A DNA stretch of 64,000 bases from Pseudarthrobacter sp. L1SW (GCF_020809045.1 NZ_CP078079.1:3162001-3226000); one strand, 5' to 3'; positions 16,236-24,277 are shown, numbered from the stretch's first letter. The notes: generated by a model not told the origin, from the letters alone. Made by a program: numbers and translations.

Positions 16236-16577
16236 TCAGCTCGCGGGGTCGTACTGGAACTGCCGGACTTCCTGCGCGCAGCGGCAGGCGACGGCGATCT
16301 TCGCAGCCCACTCCAGCGCCGCCTCCCGCGAGGGCAGTTCGAGGATGGTGTAGCCGCCGTTGGGTACCGTATGGCCCGGGTAGGTGCCCTCGGTGACTGT
16401 GCCGTCGCCGGCCACCATCACCGGGGCCACGTCCTCGGCGATCCCGCCACCGAAGACATAGACGCCCGCCTCCTTGGCCTCCTCGATGACGGCATGCGAG
16501 GTTCTCACCACCTCCTCGAACTCCTCCTCGGGGACCTGCATGGCCTCACCGGGGAACGAGATCAGGTACTTCGCCAT
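16236..16577 (-). CDS. YCII-related domain protein
   Basis: A 113-residue protein of the YCII/DGPF family, small dimeric alpha/beta barrels of uncertain function. It begins MAKYLISFPGEAMQVPEEE and contains the paired His/Asp region around GGGIAEDVAPVMVAGDG and FGGYTILELPS-type strands. The start at 16577 has AAGGAG nine bases upstream, better than any upstream in-frame codon. Relatives sit beside ECF sigma factors, but none is present here. Confidence 0.83.
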   Translation of the reverse strand: MAKYLISFPGEAMQVPEEEFEEVVRTSHAVIEEAKEAGVYVFGGGIAEDVAPVMVAGDGTVTEGTYPGHTVPNGGYTILELPSREAALEWAAKIAVACRCAQEVRQFQYDPAS

Positions 16578-16891
16578 TCGCGGGCTCCTTTGCTTCGGCG
16601 GCATGATCCGGCTTTTCACGCACCATGGTTCGTGCCCGATTATGGCGCCGGCCCCCGACATGCAGTCAAGGTGCCACAACCGCGCTCCCCCGGACGCCGG
16701 AATCGAGGGGGGGCTACCCGGGTTGTACACGGCCCGGTCGGGGTTGCCGGCCGCAGCCGTGCGTTCCTGCCCAGTTGCTTGCCTGGCAACCGGGCGGCGC
16801 GCCGCGAACCACGGTGTGTCCCCGGCTTTAACGGGTTGAGCGGGCTGACCCCCGGAGTAACTGGGCAGGAAGGCACGTCCTCCCGTGGCCC
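16578..16891. other. Intergenic region with no recognised gene
   Basis: This 314-bp stretch lies between the start of the YCII gene and the end of the SulP gene. I see only weak short inverted repeats (for example GTTGC/GCAAC near 16773-16790) and no ribosome site paired with a convincing product. Confidence 0.5.
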
Positions 16892-18415
16892 CTAGTTCCC
16901 CGCGCCGAGCTTCCCGCCCAGCCGTTCGCGCATGGTGGTGCTGGCGTCATTGAGGCCGATGATTTTCACGTCCTTGCCGTGGGCGCGGTACTTCTCGGTG
17001 ATGGCGTCCAGGGTGGCGATGGTGGAAGCGTCCCAGAGGTGCGAGGCGTGCATGTCGATCACTACGTGGGCCGGGTCCAGGGCGTACTCGAACTGGGTGT
17101 AGAGGTCGTTGGAGGAGGCAAAGAACAGCTCGCCGTCCACCACGTAGGTGGCGGTCTGATGGCGGTTGACGGTGGACAGCGTCCGTTCCACGGTGACGAA
17201 GTGGGCCACGCGGCGGGCGAACAGCACCATGGCCACGAGCACCCCGACGCCCACGCCGATGGCCAGGTTGTGCGTGCCGACGGTAGCGATGACGGTGGCC
17301 AGCATCACCAGGGTTTCGCTCTTGGGCATCATCTTCAGGGTGCGTGGGTGGATGCTGTGCCAGTCGAAGGTGGCCCACGAGACGAAGATCATCACGGCCA
17401 CCAGCGCCGCCATGGGGATCAGGGACACGACGCCGCCGAGCACCACCACGAGGACCAGCAGGAAGGCGCCGGCCAGGAAGGTGGAGATCCGGGTGCGTGC
17501 GCCGGAGGCCTTGACGTTGATCATGGTCTGGCCGATCATCGCGCAGCCGCCCATCCCACCGGTGAAACCCGTGACGAGGTTGGCCACGCCCTGGCCCCAG
17601 GCCTCCCGGGTCTTGTCCGAGCGGGTGTCCGTGATGTCGTCCACGAGTTTGGCGGTCATCAGGGATTCGAGGAGCCCCACGAACGCCATGGCGAGGGCGA
17701 ACGGGAAGGTGACCTGAAGGGTTTCGAGGCTGAACGGAACGTTGGGGAGGAACAGCGACGGCAGCGAGTCGGGCAACTCGCCCTTGTCCCCCACCGTGGG
17801 GACGGCGATGGACGCGAACACTGTGACCAGGGTGAGGACCACGATTGCCACCAGCGGGGCGGGCACGGCGCTGGTGAGCCTGGGCAGGCCGAACACGATC
17901 AGCAGGGCAAGCGCCAGCAGCGGATACACCAGCCACGGCACGTTGAGCAGCTCCGGAACCTGGGCCATGAACACCAGGATGGCCAGCGCGTTGACGAAGC
18001 CCACCATCACGGACCGCGGAATGAAGCGCAGCAGCCTGGCCACGCCGGAGAGGCCCAGGATGATCTGGAAAATTCCGGCCAGGATGACCGTGGCAATCAG
18101 GTAGTCCGCACCGTGGGACTTCACCAGCGGGGCAATCACCAGGGCCACCGCGCCCGTGGCGGCGGAGATCATGGCGGGCCTGCCGCCCACAAACGCGATG
18201 GTCACGGCCATGGTGAAGGAGGCGAAGAGTCCCAGGCGGGGATCGACGCCGGCAATGATGGAGAACGCGATGGCCTCCGGGATCAGCGCCAGTGCGACGA
18301 CCAGCCCGCCCAGGACCTCGGTCTTGAGCCTCCGCGGGGACTTCAGGGCCTCCCGGACGGACTGGAGCTGCTCTGGGGTGCAGGCGCGGGTTTCCCCGGC
18401 GGTTGTGGCGGCCAT
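16892..18415 (-). CDS. SulP-family anion transporter with STAS domain
   Basis: A 507-residue membrane transporter of the SLC26/SulP family, which moves sulfate, bicarbonate or related anions. About 10-12 membrane segments include the family motif VVALALIPEAIAFSIIAGVD near residue 40 and GFTGGMGGCAMIGQT near 285. A cytoplasmic STAS domain occupies roughly 400-495 (HVVIDMHASHLWDASTIATL). It lies 37 bp after an ArsR-type repressor and an MFS exporter on the same strand, so it is likely under the same repressor. Anion specificity is not readable. Confidence 0.9.
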   Translation of the reverse strand: MAATTAGETRACTPEQLQSVREALKSPRRLKTEVLGGLVVALALIPEAIAFSIIAGVDPRLGLFASFTMAVTIAFVGGRPAMISAATGAVALVIAPLVKSHGADYLIATVILAGIFQIILGLSGVARLLRFIPRSVMVGFVNALAILVFMAQVPELLNVPWLVYPLLALALLIVFGLPRLTSAVPAPLVAIVVLTLVTVFASIAVPTVGDKGELPDSLPSLFLPNVPFSLETLQVTFPFALAMAFVGLLESLMTAKLVDDITDTRSDKTREAWGQGVANLVTGFTGGMGGCAMIGQTMINVKASGARTRISTFLAGAFLLVLVVVLGGVVSLIPMAALVAVMIFVSWATFDWHSIHPRTLKMMPKSETLVMLATVIATVGTHNLAIGVGVGVLVAMVLFARRVAHFVTVERTLSTVNRHQTATYVVDGELFFASSNDLYTQFEYALDPAHVVIDMHASHLWDASTIATLDAITEKYRAHGKDVKIIGLNDASTTMRERLGGKLGAGN

Positions 18416-18452
18416 TGCGGTCTCCGTTCAGGCTAGGGACGACGCGCGGGCG

Positions 18453-18830
18453 TCAGCCGTGGGCGGGTTCGCCCGTGATGCGGTGGTCAGCGTGGTTGAT
18501 GGTTTCGCGGATGAGCCGCACCAGGTGGCCGTCGTGGAGCGAGTAGATCACGTGGCGGCCGTCCTTGCGGGTGTCCACCAGCCCGCTCAGCCGGAGTTTG
18601 GCCAGGTGCTGGCTCACCACTGTCCGCGGCACCGCCGCCGCTGCCGTGAGTTCCGTGACGGTCTTGGGGCCCTCGGCCAGCTGCCACAGCAGGTGCAGGC
18701 GCGTTGGCTCGGCGAGCATCCGCAGTGTGGCGGACGCCGTCTCCAGCAGTTCCGGGCCGGGGTCTACCGGGTGGACAAGGGAGGGCGCGTCAGGCGCGGG
18801 GTGTGGTCCGCTGGAGGGCTGGCTGCTCAC
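18453..18830 (-). CDS. ArsR-family transcriptional repressor
   Basis: A 125-residue winged-helix repressor (ASATLRMLAEPTRLHLLWQL, then VPRTVVSQHLAKLRLSGLVD as recognition helix). The GTG start at 18830 has GGGGAGGA nine bases upstream and lies 41 bp inside the end of the MFS gene. Frame evidence before that codon is poor. No Cys pair is present, so classical ELCVCDL-type arsenite or cadmium sensing is excluded. The C-terminal His-rich end (HDGHLVRL, NHADHRITGEPAHG) could form a nickel/zinc site like NmtR or KmtR. This is an inference. Confidence 0.85.
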   Translation of the reverse strand: MSSQPSSGPHPAPDAPSLVHPVDPGPELLETASATLRMLAEPTRLHLLWQLAEGPKTVTELTAAAAVPRTVVSQHLAKLRLSGLVDTRKDGRHVIYSLHDGHLVRLIRETINHADHRITGEPAHG

Positions 18831-20094
18831 CGTGCTGTTCCTCCCCTGCGGCTTCCGTGGCTGGTGCGGCCACGTGCCGCGGCCAGGACAGGAACGCTCC
18901 TGCACTGGCTATTATCGCAACAATTGTCAGTGCCAGCGCAGCCCAGCCCAGGCCCGCCACAGCGCCCACCCACCCGGCCAGCGGATAGGTGAGGATGTAG
19001 CAGGCGTGCGAGAGGGAGAACTGCGCCGCAAAAACATAGGGCCGGGTGTCCTCGGTGGACGCCTCGCGCAGGAGCCTTGACGACGGCGTGAGGATGGTTG
19101 CGCTGGCAGCGCCCAGCAGGAGCCACAGGCCCAGCAGCAGCCACCACCCGCTTGGGGCGGGGTCCAGGGCGCGGTCCAGGGAGAGCGCGGCGGCGCCCGC
19201 CAGGATGAAGGGGATGACAGCAGCCCCGGTGAGCATCACGGCCCTGTCCCCGAACCGGTCGAGGACCTGCGGGGCGGCCAGCGCCACAATCATGGACCCC
19301 ACGCCGAAGCAGGCCAGCGCCAGGGCCAGGTCGGTGTCCGGGCGCCTCAGGACATCCCGGACGTAGACCACCGTGTTGACCAGCACCATCGCCGTCGGGG
19401 CGGCAACCACCAGGTTGAGGGCCAGCAGCGACCGCAGCCGCCGGTTCCGCCAGAAGATCCTGGCGCCCAGGGTGGTGCGGTGCCACAGCGAGGCCTGCGG
19501 CACTGGGGCGGACGCGTTTTTGGGCAGGGTACTGATGGCCACCATGGCTGCGGAGGACAGGAAGCCGGCAACCGTCCCGAGGAACAGGTTGTTGTAGCCC
19601 ACCACAGTCAGCAGCAGCGCGGCTATAGCCGGGCTGGCCAGGGCCTCCATGTCATACGCAAGCCGGGACAGGGACAGAGCCCGGGTGTACTCCCGCTCAT
19701 CCGGAAGGACGGCGGGGATCAGCGACTGGAAGGCTGGGGTGAAGGTGGCGGAGGCGGACTGGAGCAGGAAGATGACCGCATAGATCTGCCATGTCTCGCT
19801 GATGAACGGCAGGGACAGCGCCATCACCGCGCGGAGCATGTCGGCCCCGATGAGGACCCGTTTCCTGGGCCACCGGGCCACCAGCGCAGTAATCACCGGC
19901 GCCAGCCCCACGTAGGCGAGCATCTTGACCGTCAGCGCTGTCCCCAAGACGGCCCCGGCGTTGCTGCCGGCAAGGTCGTAGGCCAGCAGTCCGAGCGCCA
20001 CTGTCAGCAGGCCCGTGCCGATCAGCGCAACAATCTGCGCGGCAAACAGCCGCCGGTAGGTGGCGTTCCGCAGCACCGACCACAATGGGTCCAC
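18790..20094 (-). CDS. MFS transporter (MFS_3/NreB-like)
   Basis: A 434-residue, 12-helix major facilitator protein (LIGTGLLTVALGLLAYDLAG; the A-loop basic motif around ARWPRKRVLIGADMLRA). MFS_3 proteins include nickel and siderophore exporters. Linkage to an ArsR repressor with a His-rich tail favours metal or drug export. GTG at 20094 directly abuts AAGGAGG, so TTG at 20085 (residue 4) with eight-base spacing is the better start. The last 41 bp overlap the repressor gene. An 11-bp inverted repeat precedes the gene. Confidence 0.85.
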   Translation of the reverse strand: MDPLWSVLRNATYRRLFAAQIVALIGTGLLTVALGLLAYDLAGSNAGAVLGTALTVKMLAYVGLAPVITALVARWPRKRVLIGADMLRAVMALSLPFISETWQIYAVIFLLQSASATFTPAFQSLIPAVLPDEREYTRALSLSRLAYDMEALASPAIAALLLTVVGYNNLFLGTVAGFLSSAAMVAISTLPKNASAPVPQASLWHRTTLGARIFWRNRRLRSLLALNLVVAAPTAMVLVNTVVYVRDVLRRPDTDLALALACFGVGSMIVALAAPQVLDRFGDRAVMLTGAAVIPFILAGAAALSLDRALDPAPSGWWLLLGLWLLLGAASATILTPSSRLLREASTEDTRPYVFAAQFSLSHACYILTYPLAGWVGAVAGLGWAALALTIVAIIASAGAFLSWPRHVAAPATEAAGEEQHGEQPALQRTTPRA

Positions 20095-20098
20095 CTCC

Positions 20099-20130
20099 TT
20101 GAGTGCATATGTGCATGACTATGCACTCAA
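20099..20130. promoter_or_regulatory. Inverted-repeat operator before MFS-ArsR-SulP operon
   Basis: TTGAGTGCATA (20099-20109) and TATGCACTCAA (20120-20130) are perfect 11-bp inverted complements around a 10-base spacer. The site is immediately upstream of the first gene of an operon that encodes an ArsR repressor, so it is probably that repressor's operator. Confidence 0.6.
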
Positions 20131-20160
20131 GAGTAGACCCTCCAGGCGCGGGACAAGGAA

Positions 20161-20189
20161 AGGGTGCGGCCCCACTGGAGCCGCACCCT
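20161..20189 (-). terminator. Terminator after the CsbD gene
   Basis: AGGGTGCGGC (20161-20170) and GCCGCACCCT (20180-20189) form a 10-bp stem with a nine-base loop, 20 bp past the CsbD stop on the minus strand. Confidence 0.65.
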
Positions 20190-20208
20190 TCCGCTTGCCA
20201 CAAGGCAC

Positions 20209-20385
20209 CTAGTCTTTCTTGAAGGCGTCCTTGACCTTTTCCCCGGCCTGCTTAAGGTCGCCCTTAGCCTGGTCAGTCTGGCCCTCGGCCTTCAAACGAT
20301 CGTCACCGGTTGCTTCACCGGCGGCCTCTTTGCCCTTGCCGCCCAGCTTTTCGGCGGTGTTTTCGATCTTGTCATCCAAACCCAT
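20209..20385 (-). CDS. CsbD-family stress protein, 58 aa
   Basis: A 58-residue hydrophilic protein beginning MGLDDKIENTAEKLGGKGKE. It contains the CsbD pattern of Lys/Glu/Gly-rich amphipathic segments (GDDRLKAEGQTDQAKGDLKQ). CsbD proteins are sigma-B-type general stress products of unknown mechanism. The ATG at 20385 has GGGAGAA eight bases upstream. The intergenic region before it holds a variant of the TAAG-N4-CTTA motif seen at other stress genes here. Confidence 0.9.
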   Translation of the reverse strand: MGLDDKIENTAEKLGGKGKEAAGEATGDDRLKAEGQTDQAKGDLKQAGEKVKDAFKKD

Positions 20386-20459
20386 GGTGTTTCTCCCTAC
20401 GGTCGGCTCCCGCCTGCGTAACGCCAGCGGCTTGCCCTCCCATCGTAACCACAAATCAC

Positions 20460-20477
20460 TAAGGGTGCTGATTATTG
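20460..20477 (+). promoter_or_regulatory. Variant of the stress-promoter motif
   Basis: TAAGGGTGCTGATTATTG matches TAAGCATGCTTACTATTG at 14 of 18 positions. It lies between the divergent CsbD and FetB-like genes. Confidence 0.3.
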
Positions 20478-20542
20478 ATTGCCACCCGCTGGCTGCCGGT
20501 CACCGAGCGGCCGCCAGGTGCCGACGTCGATAGGCTGGACCT

Positions 20543-21292
20543 GTGCCATCCCTCGCCGCACTGGTCCCCACGCTGTGGGCTGTTGCCATCCTGATGGCCC
20601 TGGCCACGGCAGTGCTCTGGGGCGCCCGCTCGCCGTCGTTCCTTGCCCCTGCCTTGGCCATCCTGCGCGGCGCCGCGCAACTGGCCCTCATCAGCCTGGT
20701 GCTGGGCGGCATCATCACGGACCCGCTGTGGGTGGGGGCCGCGCTGCTGGTCATGTTCACGGTGGCCGCGGTGACGGCAGCGCGCCGGCTGTCCTGGTCC
20801 TGGCGGCGCTTCGGGGCGGTGGCGGCCACCATGGCCGCGGGGATCACCGTGACCCTGGTGGTGGTGTTCGGCACCGGGGCCGTGGAGCTCGCACCGCGGT
20901 ACGTGCTTGCCGTGGGCGGGATCGTGATCGGCAACTGCATGACAATCGCTGTCCTGGCCGGGCGCCGGTTTTTCGAAACCGTCCACGAGCAGTGGGACCA
21001 GGTGGAAGGCTGGCTGGCCCTGGGCGCGGCACCCAGGCGCGCCACGCTGTTCCAGGCCCGCGTGTCCGTGCATTCAGCCCTGATCCCCTCGACCGACCAG
21101 ACCAAGACCACAGGCCTGGTGACGCTGCCCGGCGCGTTCGTGGGCGCCATTTTCGGCGGCGCGTCACCGCTGGAGGCCGGCCGGTTCCAGGTGGTGGTGC
21201 TGGCGTCCATCATGGCGGCGGGCGCCATCACCGCCGTCGCGCTCGTCCATTCCCTCGGCGCAGTCAAGGTCCGCCCGGACCCAACTAGGTAG
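20543..21292 (+). CDS. UPF0014/FetB-like ABC permease
   Basis: A 249-residue membrane protein of the UPF0014 family, whose E. coli member FetB (YbbM) works with ATPase FetA in iron export. About seven hydrophobic segments are seen. The conserved stretch ALIPSTDQTKTTGLVTLPGA lies near residue 187, and GIVIGNCMTIAVLAGRRF near 130. No FetA-like ATPase is adjacent. The GTG start has no strong ribosome site. The stop codon TAG (21290-21292) lies inside a long palindromic repeat, so the last codons are supplied by that repeat. Confidence 0.8.
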   Translation: MPSLAALVPTLWAVAILMALATAVLWGARSPSFLAPALAILRGAAQLALISLVLGGIITDPLWVGAALLVMFTVAAVTAARRLSWSWRRFGAVAATMAAGITVTLVVVFGTGAVELAPRYVLAVGGIVIGNCMTIAVLAGRRFFETVHEQWDQVEGWLALGAAPRRATLFQARVSVHSALIPSTDQTKTTGLVTLPGAFVGAIFGGASPLEAGRFQVVVLASIMAAGAITAVALVHSLGAVKVRPDPTR

Positions 21293-21345
21293 CGCTAAGT
21301 GTCGTTTTGGGCGGTCAAAACGACACTTAGCGCTACCTAGTTGGG
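21280..21345. repeat. Long palindromic repeat, copy 2
   Basis: Arms 21280-21308 and 21317-21345 are perfect 29-bp inverted complements around the eight-base loop GGGCGGTC. The outer 24 bp equal the arms at 13411-13476. It overlaps the end of the FetB-like gene and faces the convergent ligase gene, where it could end transcription from both sides. Confidence 0.92.
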
Positions 21346-21360
21346 CTGGCGGGGAGGGGT

Positions 21361-22518
21361 TCAGGGGACGCGGACCGTGCAGTTGACGGCGTCGGCCACC
21401 ACCTCCTCCAGGTCTCCCGTCCGGTGCAGCACCTCGAGCTGCCGTACAGCTCCCGTCCCGGTGCGCAGCACCTCGTCCACCAGTTCCTCCACATGGTCCA
21501 GGTCGCCAATGTCCTCCAGCGCCTCACGGATGTGGTTCAGGAGGGAATTGACGACGGCGAGCGCCGGGGCGGGGCGGCTGGTCACCGGATCCAGGAGTTC
21601 CGCACGCAGCCCCCACCGGCTCGCTTTCCAGCCGGCCAGCCGCAGCAGCCCGGTGGGTACTGCGACGGGCGGGACGCCCTCGCGCCATTCCCTGGCGGCC
21701 GTTTCCACGAGCCCGCGGGCTATCCCGGCGAGCAGTACGGTGTGCTGCGGCCGGAGGCACACGTCCGCGATCCGGATTTCCACCGTGGGATAGTGCCGGG
21801 ACAACCGGGCGTCGAAATAAATCATCCCCTCGTCCAGCGCCACGCCGGTGCTCACCATGTCATGCACCAGCTGGTGGTAGGCATCCGGCGAACCCAGAAT
21901 TTCCAGGGGCCCGGCGGACGGCCAGCGGTTCCAGACCTGCGAGCGGTAGCTGGCGTAGCCGCTGTCCTCGCCGTGCCAGAACGGGGAGTTTGCGCTGAGC
22001 GCGATCAGCACCGGGAGCCAGGTCCGGATCCGGTCCAGCACCGCCACCCCCTCCTCCGCCGAGTCAACCGACACGTGCATGTGGCAGCCGCACGTGAGCT
22101 GTTCCCTGGCGGTGAGGCCGTACTCCTCGGCCATGGCCGCGAACCGCCGCAGCTGCACCGGATGCGGGTCGCAGGGCAACGGGGACGTTGCCAGGGCGGC
22201 CACCCTGACCCCCACGTCCTCGGCGGCCTGGCGGGCGATGGCCCTGCCCGCAATGATGTCCGCTTGGAGCGCAGCCATGGTGGAGTGCGGCGGCGTGACC
22301 ACCTCGATCATTTCCTGCTGGAACTCGGCCGTCAGTACGGGACCGGCGCTCGAATCCAGCGGCCGGACGTACAGGTCAAGGAGGGCAGCCGCCATGGGCA
22401 CCGCCTCCCCTATCGCGGGGTCCACCAGGAGCAGTTCCTCCTCGATCCCGAAGGTCCGGGTCGTCCGTGCACTGCCGCTGCCGCCTACTCCGTTGCCGTC
22501 ACTGCCCAAGCTGCCCAT
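21361..22518 (-). CDS. Carboxylate-amine ligase / glutamate-cysteine ligase family (GCS2)
   Basis: A 385-residue ATP-dependent ligase of the GCS2/YbdK family. Visible motifs are FGIEEELLLVDP (residues 23-34), EMIEVVTPP, TCGCHMHVSVDS and VEIRIADVCLRP, which form the ATP/glutamate site. Family members make gamma-glutamylcysteine or related gamma-glutamyl amides. Actinobacteria usually carry several such paralogues, so the true acceptor is uncertain. I take the ATG at 22518 with AAGGAC nine bases upstream. The longer open frame to 23007 runs antisense across an M20 peptidase remnant and is not coding. Confidence 0.85.
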   Translation of the reverse strand: MGSLGSDGNGVGGSGSARTTRTFGIEEELLLVDPAIGEAVPMAAALLDLYVRPLDSSAGPVLTAEFQQEMIEVVTPPHSTMAALQADIIAGRAIARQAAEDVGVRVAALATSPLPCDPHPVQLRRFAAMAEEYGLTAREQLTCGCHMHVSVDSAEEGVAVLDRIRTWLPVLIALSANSPFWHGEDSGYASYRSQVWNRWPSAGPLEILGSPDAYHQLVHDMVSTGVALDEGMIYFDARLSRHYPTVEIRIADVCLRPQHTVLLAGIARGLVETAAREWREGVPPVAVPTGLLRLAGWKASRWGLRAELLDPVTSRPAPALAVVNSLLNHIREALEDIGDLDHVEELVDEVLRTGTGAVRQLEVLHRTGDLEEVVADAVNCTVRVP

Positions 22519-22571
22519 CGCCGTCGTCCTTTGATCCCCTAACCCGCCCACTCCGTTCCATCCGCGCCAGT

Positions 22572-22780
22572 TCATCCCGGAAGGCGGCAAGCAGTGGACT
22601 GCACGTCCACCACCGGGAGGCCCACGCTGCGGACGGCGTCCGCCAGCCAGTTGGCCGAGCGGAGCAGGTCCTGCGCGTGCTCCGGCACCCCCAGCACGCC
22701 GGGCACGCGCACCCACTCGGCCAGCTGCCCCTCCGGCAGCCCGGCCGCGAGCGGACAAAGGCGTGAAGCCGCGCGCCGCC
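22572..22780 (-). pseudogene. N-terminal remnant of an M20-family dipeptidase
   Basis: Translation of the minus strand ending at the TGA 22572-22574 gives LPEGQLAEWVRVPGVLG followed by VPEHAQDLLRSANWLADAVR and SVGLPVVDVQST. This matches the start of M20 dipeptidases (helix, then IPGVLG, RSANWLA and the first strand). It then ends in TACRLPG and a stop. The metal-binding and catalytic parts are absent, and no start codon with a ribosome site precedes it. About 65 codons of a 450-codon gene remain. Confidence 0.7.
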
Positions 22781-22849
22781 GTCGTGATCCCGGGCGCTGC
22801 CACGGCCGTCCATGCCCGCTCCCCTGCCCCTCTCCCGCCGCCGGACCGG

Positions 22850-23014
22850 TCAGCGCGGCCGGGCAGGATCGCAGCAGCTGACCAGCTGCGGCATCTCCCC
22901 CTTGGCAAGGCCGTAAATCCGGGTGGGAAGCGTGCCCGCCGGGAGGTGGCCGTGGTCCGGCAGGGGCGGTTCCTTGTGCAGGAGTGCCACGGTGTTTTGG
23001 GGTGCATCGGTCAT
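22850..23014 (-). CDS. Small hypothetical protein, 54 aa
   Basis: The ATG at 23014 overlaps the stop of the preceding 99-residue gene as ATGA, indicating translational coupling. The product begins MTDAPQNTVALLHKEPPLPD, contains TRIYGLAKGEMPQLVSCC with two adjacent cysteines, and is not hydrophobic. No family is recognised. Confidence 0.5.
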   Translation of the reverse strand: MTDAPQNTVALLHKEPPLPDHGHLPAGTLPTRIYGLAKGEMPQLVSCCDPARPR

Positions 23015-23310
23015 GACTGCGGAGCCCCCTGCGCGGAGCCGGAGCGGTCCGGCGAGCCCGTCCGCCCGGATGTGGATGGCCCGCCCGACGTGCCCCAGCC
23101 TTGTGCCAGGCGGTCGTAAACCAGGTCCAGCAGCTCCGCGGCCCTCTGGTTCAGCCTGCGCGAGTCATCCAGGCTCCGGTCCAGCCGGGCGATTTCCGCC
23201 CGCAGCTGGGCGATGTCCGAGGCAGCTACGGCCAGCCGGAGGTGGACCTCCTCCAGGGGGTCGGCCAGCGGCTCGTGCTCCTGCAAAGCCTCAATCAGGG
23301 GATCATTCAT
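23011..23310 (-). CDS. Coiled-coil hypothetical protein, 99 aa
   Basis: The ATG (MNDPLIEALQEHEP) has GGAGGA eight bases upstream. Residues 20-65 form a strong heptad helix (VHLRLAVAASDIAQLRAEIA, RLDRSLDDSRRLNQRAAELL). A Gly/Ser-rich tail follows. It could be a small cytoplasmic oligomer or adaptor, and no family is recognised. A 54-residue gene is coupled to its stop. Confidence 0.65.
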   Translation of the reverse strand: MNDPLIEALQEHEPLADPLEEVHLRLAVAASDIAQLRAEIARLDRSLDDSRRLNQRAAELLDLVYDRLAQGWGTSGGPSTSGRTGSPDRSGSAQGAPQS

Positions 23311-23732
23311 GGCGTTGTCCTCCGTTGTATTCGGCGGGTTGCTGCGGCACGTGCGTGGACGCGGCAGTCCCAACCGGAACTGGCGTGGACGGGCTCTGCA
23401 TACCGCCGAGTGAAGAACATGATAAGCACACTTACCAATGCCCGGGAAGAGGTGCCTGCCATGATGTCTGGCGCTGGGACGCTATGCGGGCCATATGCGG
23501 GCCGTGTGCGGGCGACTGCCCGGACCCTGTGGGCGATAGTCGGGCGTACGCAGGCGTGTGCTGGCTGCGGCCACGCCGGCTGCTCTGGCTGTACTTCCTT
23601 TTGTGTGACGCGTAATCTCAGGAGTGTGACGGGAATCATTTCCCTTCCCCTCCAGGCCCCCTGCACAGGCCCCAGGAGCAGCCGCTGGAGTAAACCGGCG
23701 GCACATGATGCAGAAGCGGAACGGGGCCAACC
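23311..23732. other. Divergent intergenic region
   Basis: These 422 bp separate two divergent hypothetical operons. Apart from the TAAG-N4-CTTA motif at 23423-23440, I see no gene. Open frames across it have no ribosome site and poor composition. Confidence 0.5.
23423..23440 (+). promoter_or_regulatory. Stress-promoter motif
   Basis: TAAGCACACTTACCAATG is nearly identical to the copy at 13362-13379 over all 18 positions. It lies in the divergent region before the 23.7-25.3 kb operon. Confidence 0.4.
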
Positions 23733-23990
23733 ATGGCAACCTCGCACTTCCAGCAGTTCCTCCACCAAGCCACTGTTTTCGATCCGTCCAACGACGGCGG
23801 CCTGGGGCCCGACTGCCTCTACGGCCTGTACGTCAGCTGGGCCGAACTCCACGGGCTGCAGCCCAGATCAGACCAGGCATTCCGCGCCGGAATGCACCGC
23901 TGCGGCGTCGACCTGGGGGACAGCAGGCTCCGGATGACGGGGCCGGCCGCGGCTGACTACATCCTCTACAGCTATCCGGCTGTCGCCTGA
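23733..23990 (+). CDS. Hypothetical protein, first gene of the GAF-ANTAR operon
   Basis: An 85-residue soluble protein with two recognisable halves. One is an aromatic Gly/Asp-rich start (MATSHFQQFLHQATVFDPSN). The other is a compact helical segment, LYVSWAELHGLQPRSDQAF, followed by RLRMTGPAAADYIL. The second half is reminiscent of small winged-helix domains of phage-type D5-like proteins, but the match is weak. The next gene's ATG overlaps its stop (TGATG), and four genes to 25313 run in series. Confidence 0.6.
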   Translation: MATSHFQQFLHQATVFDPSNDGGLGPDCLYGLYVSWAELHGLQPRSDQAFRAGMHRCGVDLGDSRLRMTGPAAADYILYSYPAVA

Positions 23991-24277
23991 TGTCGCTCTA
24001 TTGGGATGATGTGGGCGCAGAGTCCGCCCCTTGGCCGGACAACCCTTCGGACGTCCTGGCTTTCGGCGGCAACTACATCCATTGCGGGCAGCCGATGACG
24101 CGCGCCGGAGCGGAAGTGCGCCGCATCTCCAGTACATACGAGGAAAAGGACCGGCCGGACCCCTTGGCGGTCTATCTCGCCACCCGGGTGCTCCGTTGCT
24201 GTTGCGGTTTCCAGATGGAGATTCCGGACCACAGCCACGCCGGGAACCCGGACCCAAACCAGGAGACGGCGGAGTGA
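23990..24277 (+). CDS. Hypothetical protein with Cys cluster
   Basis: A 95-residue protein (MSLYWDDVGAESAPWPDNPS) containing IHCGQPM and VLRCCCGFQMEI, four cysteines arranged like a possible zinc ribbon (CxQPM and CCC). It overlaps the genes on both sides, as TGATG upstream and GTGA downstream, so it is translated as part of a coupled operon. No family is recognised. Confidence 0.6.
   Translation: MSLYWDDVGAESAPWPDNPSDVLAFGGNYIHCGQPMTRAGAEVRRISSTYEEKDRPDPLAVYLATRVLRCCCGFQMEIPDHSHAGNPDPNQETAE

Noticed and set aside
16979-18436. 486-codon open frame antisense to SulP
   Set aside because: Gln/His/Gly-rich shadow sequence with no motif; SulP and STAS motifs are on the other strand.
22519-23007. 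163-residue N-terminal extension of the GCS2 ligase
   Set aside because: It is out of register with the peptidase remnant and low in quality; the ligase family begins near the ATG at 22518.
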